In this document: piece after piece, positions 10,001 to 19,009 of the stretch
Layout of the letters: every line of letters starts with the position of its first letter
Numbering within the stretch: the first letter of the stretch is position 1
Source: Sansalvadorimonas sp965243775
GTDB lineage: Bacteria > Pseudomonadota > Gammaproteobacteria > Pseudomonadales > Endozoicomonadaceae
Direction: 5' to 3'
Assembly (NCBI GenBank): GCA_965243775.1
Contig: CBDEWF010000125.1
Span: 124,001-188,000 of the forward strand
DNA length: 64,000 bases
Notes under the pieces: generated by a model
Databases searched by the model: none
Told to the model about the DNA's origin: nothing
The model's input: only the letters and a program-made list of their open reading frames with translations
Made by a program: the position numbers and the translations under genes

Positions 10001-11363
10001 AGCCCCGGGGAACCTTAGTGAGCTGTCCTGGCAATTTCCAGCCAAACGCCCGGGTATCTCCCTGGCTTCGGGAAATCCAAAGTTCGAGCAGACCATGAGG
10101 GCAATGGATGATAAGCAGTCACAGGCGATGGCTCAGGTTCTTGGAGTTTCCCCGGATGAGCTGGCCAGATCAGTGGCGTCCGGGATGGCTTTACCCACAG
10201 ATAAACAGGACTTGACCATCTGTGATATTGTAAGCAATCTTTGGGATCAAGGTTCAGAGTCTGGTTTTGCACTGGGTTGCCAGCTGTTAAAAGATCAGGA
10301 TGCATTGAGTTACAGTGAGGAGAGCATGCTGGGTTCTTGGTCTCTTTGTACAAGTAAACTGGCGACTGTTCTTCACGAACTGCTTCAGCACACTGAGTCC
10401 ATCAGTGTTATTTCTAAAGAGCTTCGTGGGCTGCATGATAAGGCCGTTGTTAAAGGCACAATGCAGAGCAGTGACTGGCAATATATTATTCGAAAGATTC
10501 TTAAAGACAGTTGTCAGCACTTTGGTGTCAAGAGTGCCCAGGTACAGGCTGTTGCCCATATGGCGCTAGAACTGGACTGGCTATTACCCTCCTCATGTTC
10601 CTTGCACGGTAAAGAACTCTATGATCTGTTGAATAAGCTGAATACTGTTGATGCACTGAAGCCGCAGGTAAAAAAACTCCTGGAAGAGTGGCACGTTTAT
10701 TGGCTGAAAAATGAAGACAATATCAATGTTTCATTCGGTAATGATAATAATAAGATACTATCAGGCTTAGTCACTCACTCCCATGGTGGGTATTCACCAT
10801 CCCTTGAATCAGACCTGAAGATGAGATCTTTGCTATCTACATGGACAGACGAACCAGAGGGTATTCCTGATATTGAACGGTTACTCACGAGTAGTCCTGC
10901 CTTTCCAGCCAGTGGTTCAGGCCGAATAAAACACCGTCCTGTATTGATGAGTGATTCTCCTCAATGGAAGGCAACAGATATTCAGAAAACAGTTAATAAG
11001 CTCTTTGCTCAATGTGTACGTAACAACCCTGAACTTGATAAGCTTCAATCAGAGTGCCTCTTATGGGATCAACTAGAACAGCAGGAAGAAAACGGGTCTC
11101 TTGAAGAGTATGAGAAACGGATAGAGATTAGTAATTATGTCGTGTTGCGACAAGAAATGAATATCAGCTGTGCAAGATGGCGCTTGGAACGTTTAAAAGA
11201 AGTCTGTTCCAAGGCTATAAGATATGCTTTTGCACACTATCTTTTTCAAATAGCGAACAGTAAAGGCGGGCATTTGACAGCTTTATGGTGTGATGCTGTT
11301 ACTTGTTCATATCAATGTTATGTATTTGGTTCGCGTGAGCCGCAGTCAGCAGTCAGCATTTGA
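7008..11363 (+). CDS. Giant AAA-AAA-transglutaminase-like protein, C-terminal part
   Basis: 1451 residues, and the frame is open upstream to at least 6903, continuing the preceding ORF after a frameshift. Order of domains: Walker B of AAA-1 (VTLVLDEANLA) and sensor-1-like VILTGNPDSYAGRR near the start; a second AAA module at about residues 280-430 with P-loop EGPTGRGKDVT, a Walker-B-like VLVISEINLI (Asp replaced by Ser, Glu kept) and FATTNPP; a beta-rich stretch at about 710-850; then a transglutaminase/cysteine-protease-like core with GACRHRTSVFVAF (Cys952), EVHTF (His978) and VPVDLGG (Asp995), a complete Cys-His-Asp triad; and a helical tail with no recognised domain. The paired AAA layout and NPP/NPD motifs resemble midasin/dynein-type ATPases. 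Function unknown; protein remodelling coupled to proteolysis or crosslinking is speculation. Confidence 0.7.
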   Translation: MVRIDQALLKWAKTQPEAGDDYVTLVLDEANLAENGLLETLKGLWDTPPRIFVNGQPFSVTARHRVILTGNPDSYAGRRMDAALQEKMQCIYYPVLNAAFLQDRVVEPALYQHLLAHLPEPKAQLLAQQAAKGVLPLWKCYQGLLPEHEFTPRDLTDICAWIGWYLNQPDVSRYDLSEEHIHALIIQGFMDVFGHETAEQAQGALWVVENWFSSHFPVNDAVLASVQSTILKQLSGWFRFETCTKKPDFDVSSAAVSDLSEALLQDLSRTQQAYQYKRKHGGRQATLIEGPTGRGKDVTLQLAIRSFRAQMNHKQKAMPDVHYLNACDCSWDTLRDHIQRARVKGEVLVISEINLIDSQYLEGELNDILAGDACPGFHLFATTNPPRSQYRGRKLFSPALKGRFRHLPIRQYSQEELFGIAAKVLPDSSAGRTLAEQLTNYHCRLRQYLQYKNIPLQPTSLDLQNLARAVSGQSDTSQAAMQELFKVHYRLFLLAARQTIEQLPELCPHAAVKAPVDKPLCQWLHQTVKTLDHPWLIRRGEANTVDAGRHAMTVQADLSEQAIRDQVIKQIAEVQWLASAMPFQAMTSDDTLTQAFYILWQRHWFEHNFAMTGVHAEELFPLTATQSLTLSLAANQPYLLEIQKFLATADHTKPVQQAGNWLQIKAILHTPVSHYSSTEKEEPSKTESAQDAQASLPSTVKRAVDSDTDYEKRVPSDYAVVRTFDSVHDPRMYRLRVFDLAATLEGELVETRTGRGEYGLEVVQPGLILGQKTVTLSDRQTYGKVQLKYQSKTWLYLPSLKAHETIRAVNLVSGKDFTLLRDRYTGLHMIHLSNVQPGEIVDIDYIVETIEAPPEDDTFYRYQETWHALEAVRPDATCAPEIRQAITELLSPQCLQTLPEGQQMTLDAIKQADSQMVRIEKIFAYCRQFSGESRPEDDNLLDFLLKNRQGACRHRTSVFVAFCRYYGIPARIVKSEVHTFPEYSLDNGATWVPVDLGGAPGNLSELSWQFPAKRPGISLASGNPKFEQTMRAMDDKQSQAMAQVLGVSPDELARSVASGMALPTDKQDLTICDIVSNLWDQGSESGFALGCQLLKDQDALSYSEESMLGSWSLCTSKLATVLHELLQHTESISVISKELRGLHDKAVVKGTMQSSDWQYIIRKILKDSCQHFGVKSAQVQAVAHMALELDWLLPSSCSLHGKELYDLLNKLNTVDALKPQVKKLLEEWHVYWLKNEDNINVSFGNDNNKILSGLVTHSHGGYSPSLESDLKMRSLLSTWTDEPEGIPDIERLLTSSPAFPASGSGRIKHRPVLMSDSPQWKATDIQKTVNKLFAQCVRNNPELDKLQSECLLWDQLEQQEENGSLEEYEKRIEISNYVVLRQEMNISCARWRLERLKEVCSKAIRYAFAHYLFQIANSKGGHLTALWCDAVTCSYQCYVFGSREPQSAVSI

Positions 11364-11403
11364 GGTTTTCTCTATTATAAGCAACGTAAAAAGATATGTT
11401 AAC

Positions 11404-11568
11404 ATGGAGTTGGACAATGATCAGATCAGAAAGGCTTTCAAAGCTCAGGATGCACTGGTTTTATACGGTGAAAACCTGAATAGTGTAGTGAATGAATTTC
11501 TTGAAAGCTTAGATATCGACTCACTTTACCAAGAGGTTGAGGAGTACCTTATGAATCTACCCGAATAA
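11404..11568 (+). CDS. Small acidic protein of 54 aa, unknown
   Basis: The open frame extends upstream to 11290, but the likely start is the ATG at 11404, which gives an acidic, helical 54-residue protein beginning MELDNDQIRKAFKAQDALVL and ending EEYLMNLPE. It begins 40 bases after the giant AAA gene on the same strand and ends before a shared terminator, so it may be the last gene of that unit. No family recognised. The ribosome-binding site is weak (AAAAAGATA). It could be a small accessory subunit, but nothing in the sequence shows that. Confidence 0.5.
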   Translation: MELDNDQIRKAFKAQDALVLYGENLNSVVNEFLESLDIDSLYQEVEEYLMNLPE

Positions 11569-11596
11569 CAGGGTTAATCCATGTTTGGAGAAATAT

Positions 11597-11632
11597 AAAC
11601 CAAAACAGAGCAATAGAGCTCTGTTTTGGTTT
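11597..11632. terminator. Bidirectional terminator between AAA locus and rpoD
   Basis: A perfect 15-bp inverted repeat (11597-11611 with 11618-11632) around a 6-base loop lies between the convergent small ORF and rpoD. The A-rich and T-rich flanks fit termination from both sides. Confidence 0.85.
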
Positions 11633-11647
11633 CAGGGAAGAGTAGGA

Positions 11648-13477
<1,830 letters not shown>

Positions 13478-13744
13478 ATCAACCCTTTAACAGCGAGACC
13501 TTTTCACAACGAAATGTTCCCGGCGCTTTAATGATAAGCGGCCAATTATAGCGTACAGGCCTTGCCGTACGCCATACGTTGAAAGCGTCAATCCGGTAAA
13601 TTGGCCGGTTTGAAATGGTATGGCTTTTCAGTGCCAATACTGATAAGCGACATTGAGCAGAGTGCTTGTCCCAATGTTCTGAAAGTGACACTGCCGGGAA
13701 TCACTTTATCTGGGGGCGTGTTGCTCTTATTTCAAGGGATATTA

Positions 13745-15625
13745 TCAGTCTTTTATCTCTTTTGCTTCCTGTCGTTTTACCAGCCACCCTTTGCTGCTCT
13801 TTTGGGTAACTTGTTTCAAACGCTCTTTTTCACTGAGATTCCCTTTGTGGTCTTGAGCGTCAGTTGTCAACTGTTTAATGCATTGCTTGATGATGTGCTC
13901 AGCATTTTCCACAGGCATATCAGTTTTCTGCAGTTCAACCAGTCTTTCTCCCAATCGTGTACCATACCAGCTTCCCAGCAGGCCAAAAGTGCTTTCCATG
14001 GGGGACTGGCGAAGAGAAGCTGTTAACGTGGCCAAGTGTCGAATGTCTTCATCGGCGCTGTTAATGTTCAGCTTGTCTGGATCGATCAGCTCGGCGAGCT
14101 TTGGCTGGGCCAGTAGCAGGCGCAGAGCTCTCTGGGCTGGCTTTAACCGGATAACAGGTATTGGCGCCTGTCGTACAGGTTTTCTGAAGTTTTTCCTGTC
14201 GTAATGTTCGAGTCTGTCTGGAGCCGCTGTCTGCTCATAGTCCTGATAAAGTGCATGACTGATACTATCGGTCTGATAAGGCTCGGAGAATGCTCCGTTT
14301 TTGGGAACGCTTGGTTCCGGGCGGGTTTCAACAATAGACGATACTGTCTCTGTTCCCAGGTCGCTCAGTTCTCCCAGTTTTTTCAACATCAGGCTTTTAA
14401 AAGTACCTTCTGGCAATTTGTGGATATAAGGAGTCACCTTGTGGACCAGCCGTGCCTTGCCATCTAGGGTGCTGATATCAATCTCTTGCTCAAAGTGGCG
14501 GAAGAAGTAGTCATCGAATGGCAGAGCCTGGCTTTTATCTTTCAGGCGGAATAGGAATGCATTGGCTCCTTCCTTGCGTACCAGAGAGTCTGGATCTTCC
14601 CCCTGGGGAAGGAATAAAAATCGTATTTGACGACCGTCGTCCATTCCCGGAATGGCATTTTCCAGTGCTCGCCATGCTGCCTGTCGGCCGGCATTGTCGC
14701 CATCAAAACAGAAAACTACCTGGCTAGTGTGGCGAAACAGCTGGTTCAGGTGGTCAGCAGTAGTGGCTGTACCCAGGGTCGCAACGGCACAAGTGATGCC
14801 CTGCTGAGCCAAGGCAATAACATCCATATAGCCTTCAACCACCAGAACCTGCTCCAGGTTACGATTGGCTTGCTTGGCTTCGTAAAGCCCGTAGAGTTCC
14901 CGGCCTTTATGGAAAACCGGAGTTTCCGGTGAGTTGAGATACTTTGGTTTGTCGTCACCCAGAACCCGGCCACCAAAGGCGATAGTACGGCCCCTCTGGT
15001 CTCTGATCGGGAAGATGATACGATTACGAAAACGGTCGTAGGTAGATTTTCGCTCTTCATTTTCGACAACCAGTCCTCCGTCAAGAAGCAGTTGTCCCCG
15101 TTCTGGCGTGTTGCCAAGGGCGGTAATCAGGCTATCCCATCCTGGTGGCGCAAAGCCGAGTCGGAAAAGTTTTGCGGTTTTCCCATCCAGCCCCCTCTGT
15201 CTCAGATAGTTCTTGGCAGCTGAAGCGCTACTGTGACTGCGCAGCTGCTCTGAGTACCACTCGGCTGATTTTTCCAGAATCTGATAGAGAGTGTCGTAGC
15301 GTTCACGTTTTTGCTGAGTGCCTTTTTCCCGTGGGACTTCAAGACCAGCTCGTCGGGCCAGTAATTCAACGGCTTCCGGGAAGCCGACATGATCAAAGTC
15401 CATGACAAACCCCAAGGCGTTGCCGCTGGCTCCGCAGCCAAAACAGTAAAAAAACTGTTTGTCCTGGCTGACACTGAAGGATGGTGACTTTTCTTTATGG
15501 AACGGGCATAGGGCCTGATGGTTGCGGCCGGCTTTTTTCAGAGAGATACGGTCACTGATAATCTCAACAATATCTGTTCTGGCTAACAGGTTGTCGATAA
15601 AATTTTGTGGAATCAGTCCGGCCAT
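13745..15625 (-). CDS. dnaG: DNA primase
   Basis: 626 residues; makes RNA primers for replication with the DnaB helicase. The N-terminal zinc-binding domain is intact (CPFHKEKSPSFSVSQ then YCFGCGASG), followed by the catalytic core with the TOPRIM motifs (VLVVEGYMDVIAL; CFDGDNAGRQAAWRAL) and a divergent C-terminal helicase-binding region. Starts at ATG with MAGLIPQNFIDNLLARTDIV. It sits between yqeY and rpoD on the minus strand in the classical macromolecular-synthesis operon. The 243-base gap before it contains a hairpin that may limit readthrough from rpsU. Confidence 0.98.
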   Translation of the reverse strand: MAGLIPQNFIDNLLARTDIVEIISDRISLKKAGRNHQALCPFHKEKSPSFSVSQDKQFFYCFGCGASGNALGFVMDFDHVGFPEAVELLARRAGLEVPREKGTQQKRERYDTLYQILEKSAEWYSEQLRSHSSASAAKNYLRQRGLDGKTAKLFRLGFAPPGWDSLITALGNTPERGQLLLDGGLVVENEERKSTYDRFRNRIIFPIRDQRGRTIAFGGRVLGDDKPKYLNSPETPVFHKGRELYGLYEAKQANRNLEQVLVVEGYMDVIALAQQGITCAVATLGTATTADHLNQLFRHTSQVVFCFDGDNAGRQAAWRALENAIPGMDDGRQIRFLFLPQGEDPDSLVRKEGANAFLFRLKDKSQALPFDDYFFRHFEQEIDISTLDGKARLVHKVTPYIHKLPEGTFKSLMLKKLGELSDLGTETVSSIVETRPEPSVPKNGAFSEPYQTDSISHALYQDYEQTAAPDRLEHYDRKNFRKPVRQAPIPVIRLKPAQRALRLLLAQPKLAELIDPDKLNINSADEDIRHLATLTASLRQSPMESTFGLLGSWYGTRLGERLVELQKTDMPVENAEHIIKQCIKQLTTDAQDHKGNLSEKERLKQVTQKSSKGWLVKRQEAKEIKD

Positions 15626-15758
15626 AGGGTGTCATGCGCCTTGGTATCTGATCTGGTCAGAACAGCTTGGATATTTACAGGACTGTCTCGCTGGCAGGCT
15701 TGTCAACGGTGCCAGGTTTTTAAGTCCGAACGGGTGAAGTTATCACAATTTACAATAG

Positions 15759-15791
15759 AAATACCCTATAAAGGGTATTTTACCCATAGGG
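15759..15791 (-). promoter_or_regulatory. Candidate attenuator with alternative hairpins upstream of dnaG
   Basis: In the minus-strand leader between yqeY and dnaG two exclusive hairpins can be drawn. One pairs AAATACCC with GGGTATTT (15759-15766 with 15773-15780). The other pairs CCCTAT with ATAGGG and, inside it, GGGTA with TACCC (15764-15791). E. coli has a partial terminator before dnaG in the same operon; that this element does the same job is inference. Confidence 0.4.
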
Positions 15792-15868
15792 CATAGAGTG
15801 CGCCCAAGGCTGTTTTGTGCTCATGGCTGATTAAATAGGCGGAAGAGACTGCCTGAAATATTGGCCTG

Positions 15869-16316
15869 CTAAAGCTTTGCTTTCAGCATTTTGCTGACGG
15901 TGCCCATATCGGCGCGGCCCTGAACCTGTGGCTTGAGAATACCCATAACCCTGCCCATCTCCTTCATGGATGTAGCTTCTGTCTTGGTTATAGCTTCTTC
16001 AATCAGGTTGTTAATTTCCTCTTCTGTAAGAGGCTGGGGGAGGAACCCTTGCAGAACACTTATCTCAAACTCTTCCTTTGAGCAAGATCATGGCGTTCTG
16101 CCTGGGTATATTGGGACGCAGATTCCCGGCGCTGTTTGACCATCCTGTCCAGCAGTGCCAGCCCACGGGAGTCATCCACTTCAATACGCTCATCAACCTC
16201 GACCCGCTTGAAATCGGCCAGAGCCATACGCAGCACGGACAAGCGATCCTTTCCCGAGCACGCATGGCCTCTTTCATGGCCTCATTGAGGCGATGTTTCA
16301 GGTTGTTGGCAGACAT
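15869..16316 (-). pseudogene. yqeY: YqeY/GatB-like protein, two single-base frameshifts
   Basis: Conserved ~149-residue protein of the GatB/YqeY family, usually found between rpsU and dnaG/rpoD; it resembles the tRNA-binding tail of GatB and its role is not settled. Three frames must be joined: MSANNLKHRLNEAMKEAMRA, then KDRLSVLRMALADFKRVEVD onward to AERHDLAQ, then KEEFEISVLQGFLPQPLTEE and a C-terminus VSKMLKAKL. Both breaks lie where an A run appears one base short (near 16243 and 16077), and restoring one A at each site gives exactly 149 codons plus stop. No in-frame stop or other damage is seen, so sequencing or consensus error is as likely as true loss. Confidence 0.85.
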
Positions 16317-16429
16317 AAGCCATCCCTGATGGGGTATTTTGAAGTTTCAAACCAGAACCATACCGTCAGTCAACACGGCTAAAGCAGGCTCCGGGCTGGC
16401 AGTGGGGAAATCAGGTTACCCTGCCTGAA

Positions 16430-16645
16430 TTAATACAGACGCTCGCGACGACGCTGCTCGCGCTGTAATTTCTTCAGGTGGCGCTTGACTGCTGCTGCTG
16501 CCTGGCGCTTACGCACTGCGGTCGGCTTCTCGTAGTGTTCGCGGCGGCGAACTTCAGACAGAATACCGGCTTTTTCACAGGAGCGCTTAAAACGACGCAG
16601 GGCAATATCAAAGGGTTCGTTCTCTTTAACTTTGACAGCAGGCAT
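16430..16645 (-). CDS. rpsU: 30S ribosomal protein S21
   Basis: 71 residues, full length, very basic: begins MPAVKVKENEPFDIALRRFK, with CEKAGILSEVRRREHYEKPT, and ends in an Arg/Lys-rich tail. S21 assists translation initiation in the small subunit. A good ribosome-binding site (AAGGAAGG) precedes the ATG. It is the first gene of the minus-strand operon with yqeY, dnaG and rpoD and is divergent from tsaD. Confidence 0.98.
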   Translation of the reverse strand: MPAVKVKENEPFDIALRRFKRSCEKAGILSEVRRREHYEKPTAVRKRQAAAAVKRHLKKLQREQRRRERLY

Positions 16646-16988
16646 GCGGGCCTCACCTTCCTTATATATATCAAGTGATTATAAAGTGGTCATTATTGAC
16701 CGCGCAGATTACCCAACAGGATAGAAGGGTATCCGCAAAGGCGCGAATTTTAGAGGTCGGGAGGGAAGCGGTCAATAGCCGCTTGTCAAGTAGAAGTGTC
16801 ATACCTGTCCTGTTATCCGGGTATATGACGCAGGCTCATCGGAATATGGGCGCAGGTTAGCGGGGCTTGTGCGTGTGTGGCCGACCGCTAGAGGTAGTTA
16901 TTGAGGTGATTTTGCCGGTTTCTGGGTATAATCCTTGTCCTCATCACTGTATTATTTTTGCCCCCTGAATAGAGATACGCCCCAGCCC
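16646..16988. promoter_or_regulatory. Divergent promoter region rpsU / tsaD
   Basis: 343 bases between rpsU and the tsaD start. On the rpsU side a TATAAT is readable on the minus strand at 16683-16678, about 30 bases before the ribosome-binding site. Just upstream is the 14-base inverted repeat GGTCATTATTGACC (16688-16701), placed where a -35 region or operator would be. No good -35 consensus is seen. No other gene is evident. Confidence 0.45.
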
Positions 16989-18011
16989 ATGAAGGTTCTA
17001 GGCATCGAAACATCCTGCGACGAAACTGGTATTGCCCTCTATGACACCGAAAAAGGGCTGCTGGCTGATGCCCTCTACAGCCAGATTGACATGCACAACG
17101 ACTATGGAGGCGTGGTGCCTGAACTGGCTTCCCGGGACCATGTGCGCCGGGTTTTACCTCTGATTAATGATGTAATGGAAAAAGCAGATTGTTCCCAGGA
17201 GGACATTGAGGCCATTGCCTATACCCGTGGGCCAGGTCTGATTGGGGCCCTGATGGTGGGGGCTGCCGTTGCCAAATCTATTGCCTGGGCCTGGGATATT
17301 CCTGCAATTGGTGTCCACCATATGGAAGGTCACTTGCTGGCTCCCATGCTGGAAGAGAACCCTCCTGCTTTTCCCTTTGTTGCTCTGCTGGTGTCCGGTG
17401 GCCATACCCAGCTGGTGGATGTCCGGTGCCAGGGGGAGTATCAGCTGCTGGGGGAATCTGTGGATGATGCAGCCGGTGAAGCCTTTGATAAAGCAGCCAT
17501 GATGCTGGGTCTGGATTACCCAGGAGGTCCTCGCATTGCAGTTCTGGCTGCCAAGGGTACCAGTGGTAAGTTTAAGTTTCCTCGCCCGATGACTGATCGC
17601 CCCGGCCTGGATTTTAGCTTCAGCGGATTAAAAACATTTACCCGTAACACTGTGGCTGACAATGGTGGTGATCAGTGCGATGAGCAGACCAAGGCAGATA
17701 TTGCCCTGGCTTTTGAAGAAGCCGTGGTTGATACCCTGATGATCAAGTGCCGTCGGGCACTGAGGCAGACGGGGCTTAAGCAGCTGGTCATCGCTGGTGG
17801 TGTCAGTGCCAATAAAAGATTGCGGGAAAAACTGGAGAAAATGGTAGCGGGAGAAAAAGCTTCCCTGTTTTATGCCCGTCCGGCTTTCTGTACTGATAAT
17901 GGTGCCATGATCGCCTATGCTGGCAGTTGCCGCCTGCTGGCTGGTCAGGTTGATGAGGCTGGTATTCGTCCTGTTCCCCGCTGGCCTATGTCTGAGCTGG
18001 AAGCGGTATAG
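16989..18011 (+). CDS. tsaD: tRNA threonylcarbamoyladenosine transferase TsaD
   Basis: 340 residues. Transfers threonylcarbamoyl to A37 of ANN-decoding tRNAs together with TsaB and TsaE. Starts MKVLGIETSCDETGIALYD; the frame is open 18 codons upstream, but this ATG matches the family's conserved start. The Kae1/ASKHA core is intact: HHMEGHLLAP (metal-binding histidines), VSGGHTQLV, GEAFDKAA, PGGPRI, GVSANKRLR and FCTDNGAMIAY. It is divergent from the rpsU operon, the classical arrangement. folB follows 116 bases later on the same strand. Confidence 0.98.
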   Translation: MKVLGIETSCDETGIALYDTEKGLLADALYSQIDMHNDYGGVVPELASRDHVRRVLPLINDVMEKADCSQEDIEAIAYTRGPGLIGALMVGAAVAKSIAWAWDIPAIGVHHMEGHLLAPMLEENPPAFPFVALLVSGGHTQLVDVRCQGEYQLLGESVDDAAGEAFDKAAMMLGLDYPGGPRIAVLAAKGTSGKFKFPRPMTDRPGLDFSFSGLKTFTRNTVADNGGDQCDEQTKADIALAFEEAVVDTLMIKCRRALRQTGLKQLVIAGGVSANKRLREKLEKMVAGEKASLFYARPAFCTDNGAMIAYAGSCRLLAGQVDEAGIRPVPRWPMSELEAV

Positions 18012-18127
18012 ATATAGATGGAAAGATATATGTCCAGGTACTTAAGGGCGTATATATACCAGCTGTAGAGGTTTGAGATTACTGCTAGGTTTATACCCTG
18101 TTTTTGGTTCTGGTTGCTGAGGTCTGT

Positions 18128-18499
18128 ATGGATAAGGTTCTGATTAATGATCTGTATGTAGAGGCGATTATCGGCTTCTACCATTGGGAGCATGACGAGC
18201 CACAGCCATTAATCTTCGATATTGAATTGGGGACAGATTTCAGCAGTGCCTTCACCAGTGATGATATCAATGATGTTCTGAACTATGCCGCCTTAAGCCG
18301 CAGGATAAAGACATTCTGCCAGGAGAGCAGGTTTCACCTGCTGGAGCGGTTGGCAGGGGATGTGGTAAAAATCGTGTTGTCTGAGTTTCCTGTTATTGAT
18401 ATCAAGCTGAAAATCCGCAAACCCCATGCCCTGCGTGATGGTGTTGCAGGTATTGAGTGCTATAGAACCCGTGAGCAGATGGGAATTCCTCTGCCGTGA
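18128..18499 (+). CDS. folB: Dihydroneopterin aldolase
   Basis: 123 residues, normal length. Converts 7,8-dihydroneopterin to 6-hydroxymethyl-7,8-dihydropterin in folate synthesis. The family start MDKVLINDLYVEAIIGFYHW fixes the ATG at 18128 although the frame is open slightly upstream. It shows YHWEHDEPQPLIFDIELGTD, the active-site ALSRRI region, LLERLAGDV and the C-terminal KIRKPHAL with catalytic Lys. Its stop overlaps the GTG start of the folK-like gene (GTGA), so the two are translationally coupled steps of one pathway. Confidence 0.96.
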   Translation: MDKVLINDLYVEAIIGFYHWEHDEPQPLIFDIELGTDFSSAFTSDDINDVLNYAALSRRIKTFCQESRFHLLERLAGDVVKIVLSEFPVIDIKLKIRKPHALRDGVAGIECYRTREQMGIPLP

Positions 18500-18981
18500 G
18501 TTATCGCTATATTATCGGGCTGGGGAGTAATCACCGGCCCGAGGAGAAGTTTCCGGCAATGGTGAAGGCTCTGCTTGATCATTTTGGCGAGTTCTGGCTT
18601 AGCCCGGTCTGTAAAACAGCTGCTGTCGGTGTAGCTGGAGCGGATTATTTGAATGCTGTAGCCAGTATGATCAGTCCTTTACACCCACAAGAGTTTGAGC
18701 AACTTTGCAAAAGTATTGAGTCCAGTCTGGGGCGGGTACGACCTTCAAAAGTCTGCACTGCAGATATTGATCTTCTCGCCTGCTGGGATAAGCCTGCACC
18801 CACAAGCGCCCAGTATTTCATTGAGGAAAGTTATTACCAGCCTCAGGCTGACAGGGTTTTGGACAGCCTTGGTTTATATCTTGATAACGGTGAAGTATCT
18901 GATGTTGTAGATGGTATTAAACTGGAATTGCCTAATGGGATGGTGATCGGGCAGGATACGATCTATTTGCAGGCAGCCTGA
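18496..18981 (+). CDS. folK: FolK-like hydroxymethyldihydropterin pyrophosphokinase, divergent
   Basis: 161 residues, the size of HPPK, the enzyme that pyrophosphorylates the product of FolB. GTG start overlapping the folB stop. It has the N-terminal GLGSN, the segment VGVAGADYLNAVASMIS and the metal-binding Asp pair in TADIDLLA. The usual G-P-R-T-x-D-x-D signature is changed to K-V-C-T-A-D-I-D, so the catalytic-loop arginine is missing, and the C-terminal half is divergent. The assignment rests on position and fold-level motifs; it may be an alternative FolK or one with altered activity. Confidence 0.75.
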   Translation: MSYRYIIGLGSNHRPEEKFPAMVKALLDHFGEFWLSPVCKTAAVGVAGADYLNAVASMISPLHPQEFEQLCKSIESSLGRVRPSKVCTADIDLLACWDKPAPTSAQYFIEESYYQPQADRVLDSLGLYLDNGEVSDVVDGIKLELPNGMVIGQDTIYLQAA

Positions 18982-19009
18982 CAAGGTTCAGACTCCCTGC
19001 ATTTCTGGT

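Noticed and set aside
11404..11568. Antitoxin of a toxin-antitoxin pair
   Set aside because: Only its small size and acidity suggest it; no toxin-like partner or DNA-binding motif is adjacent.
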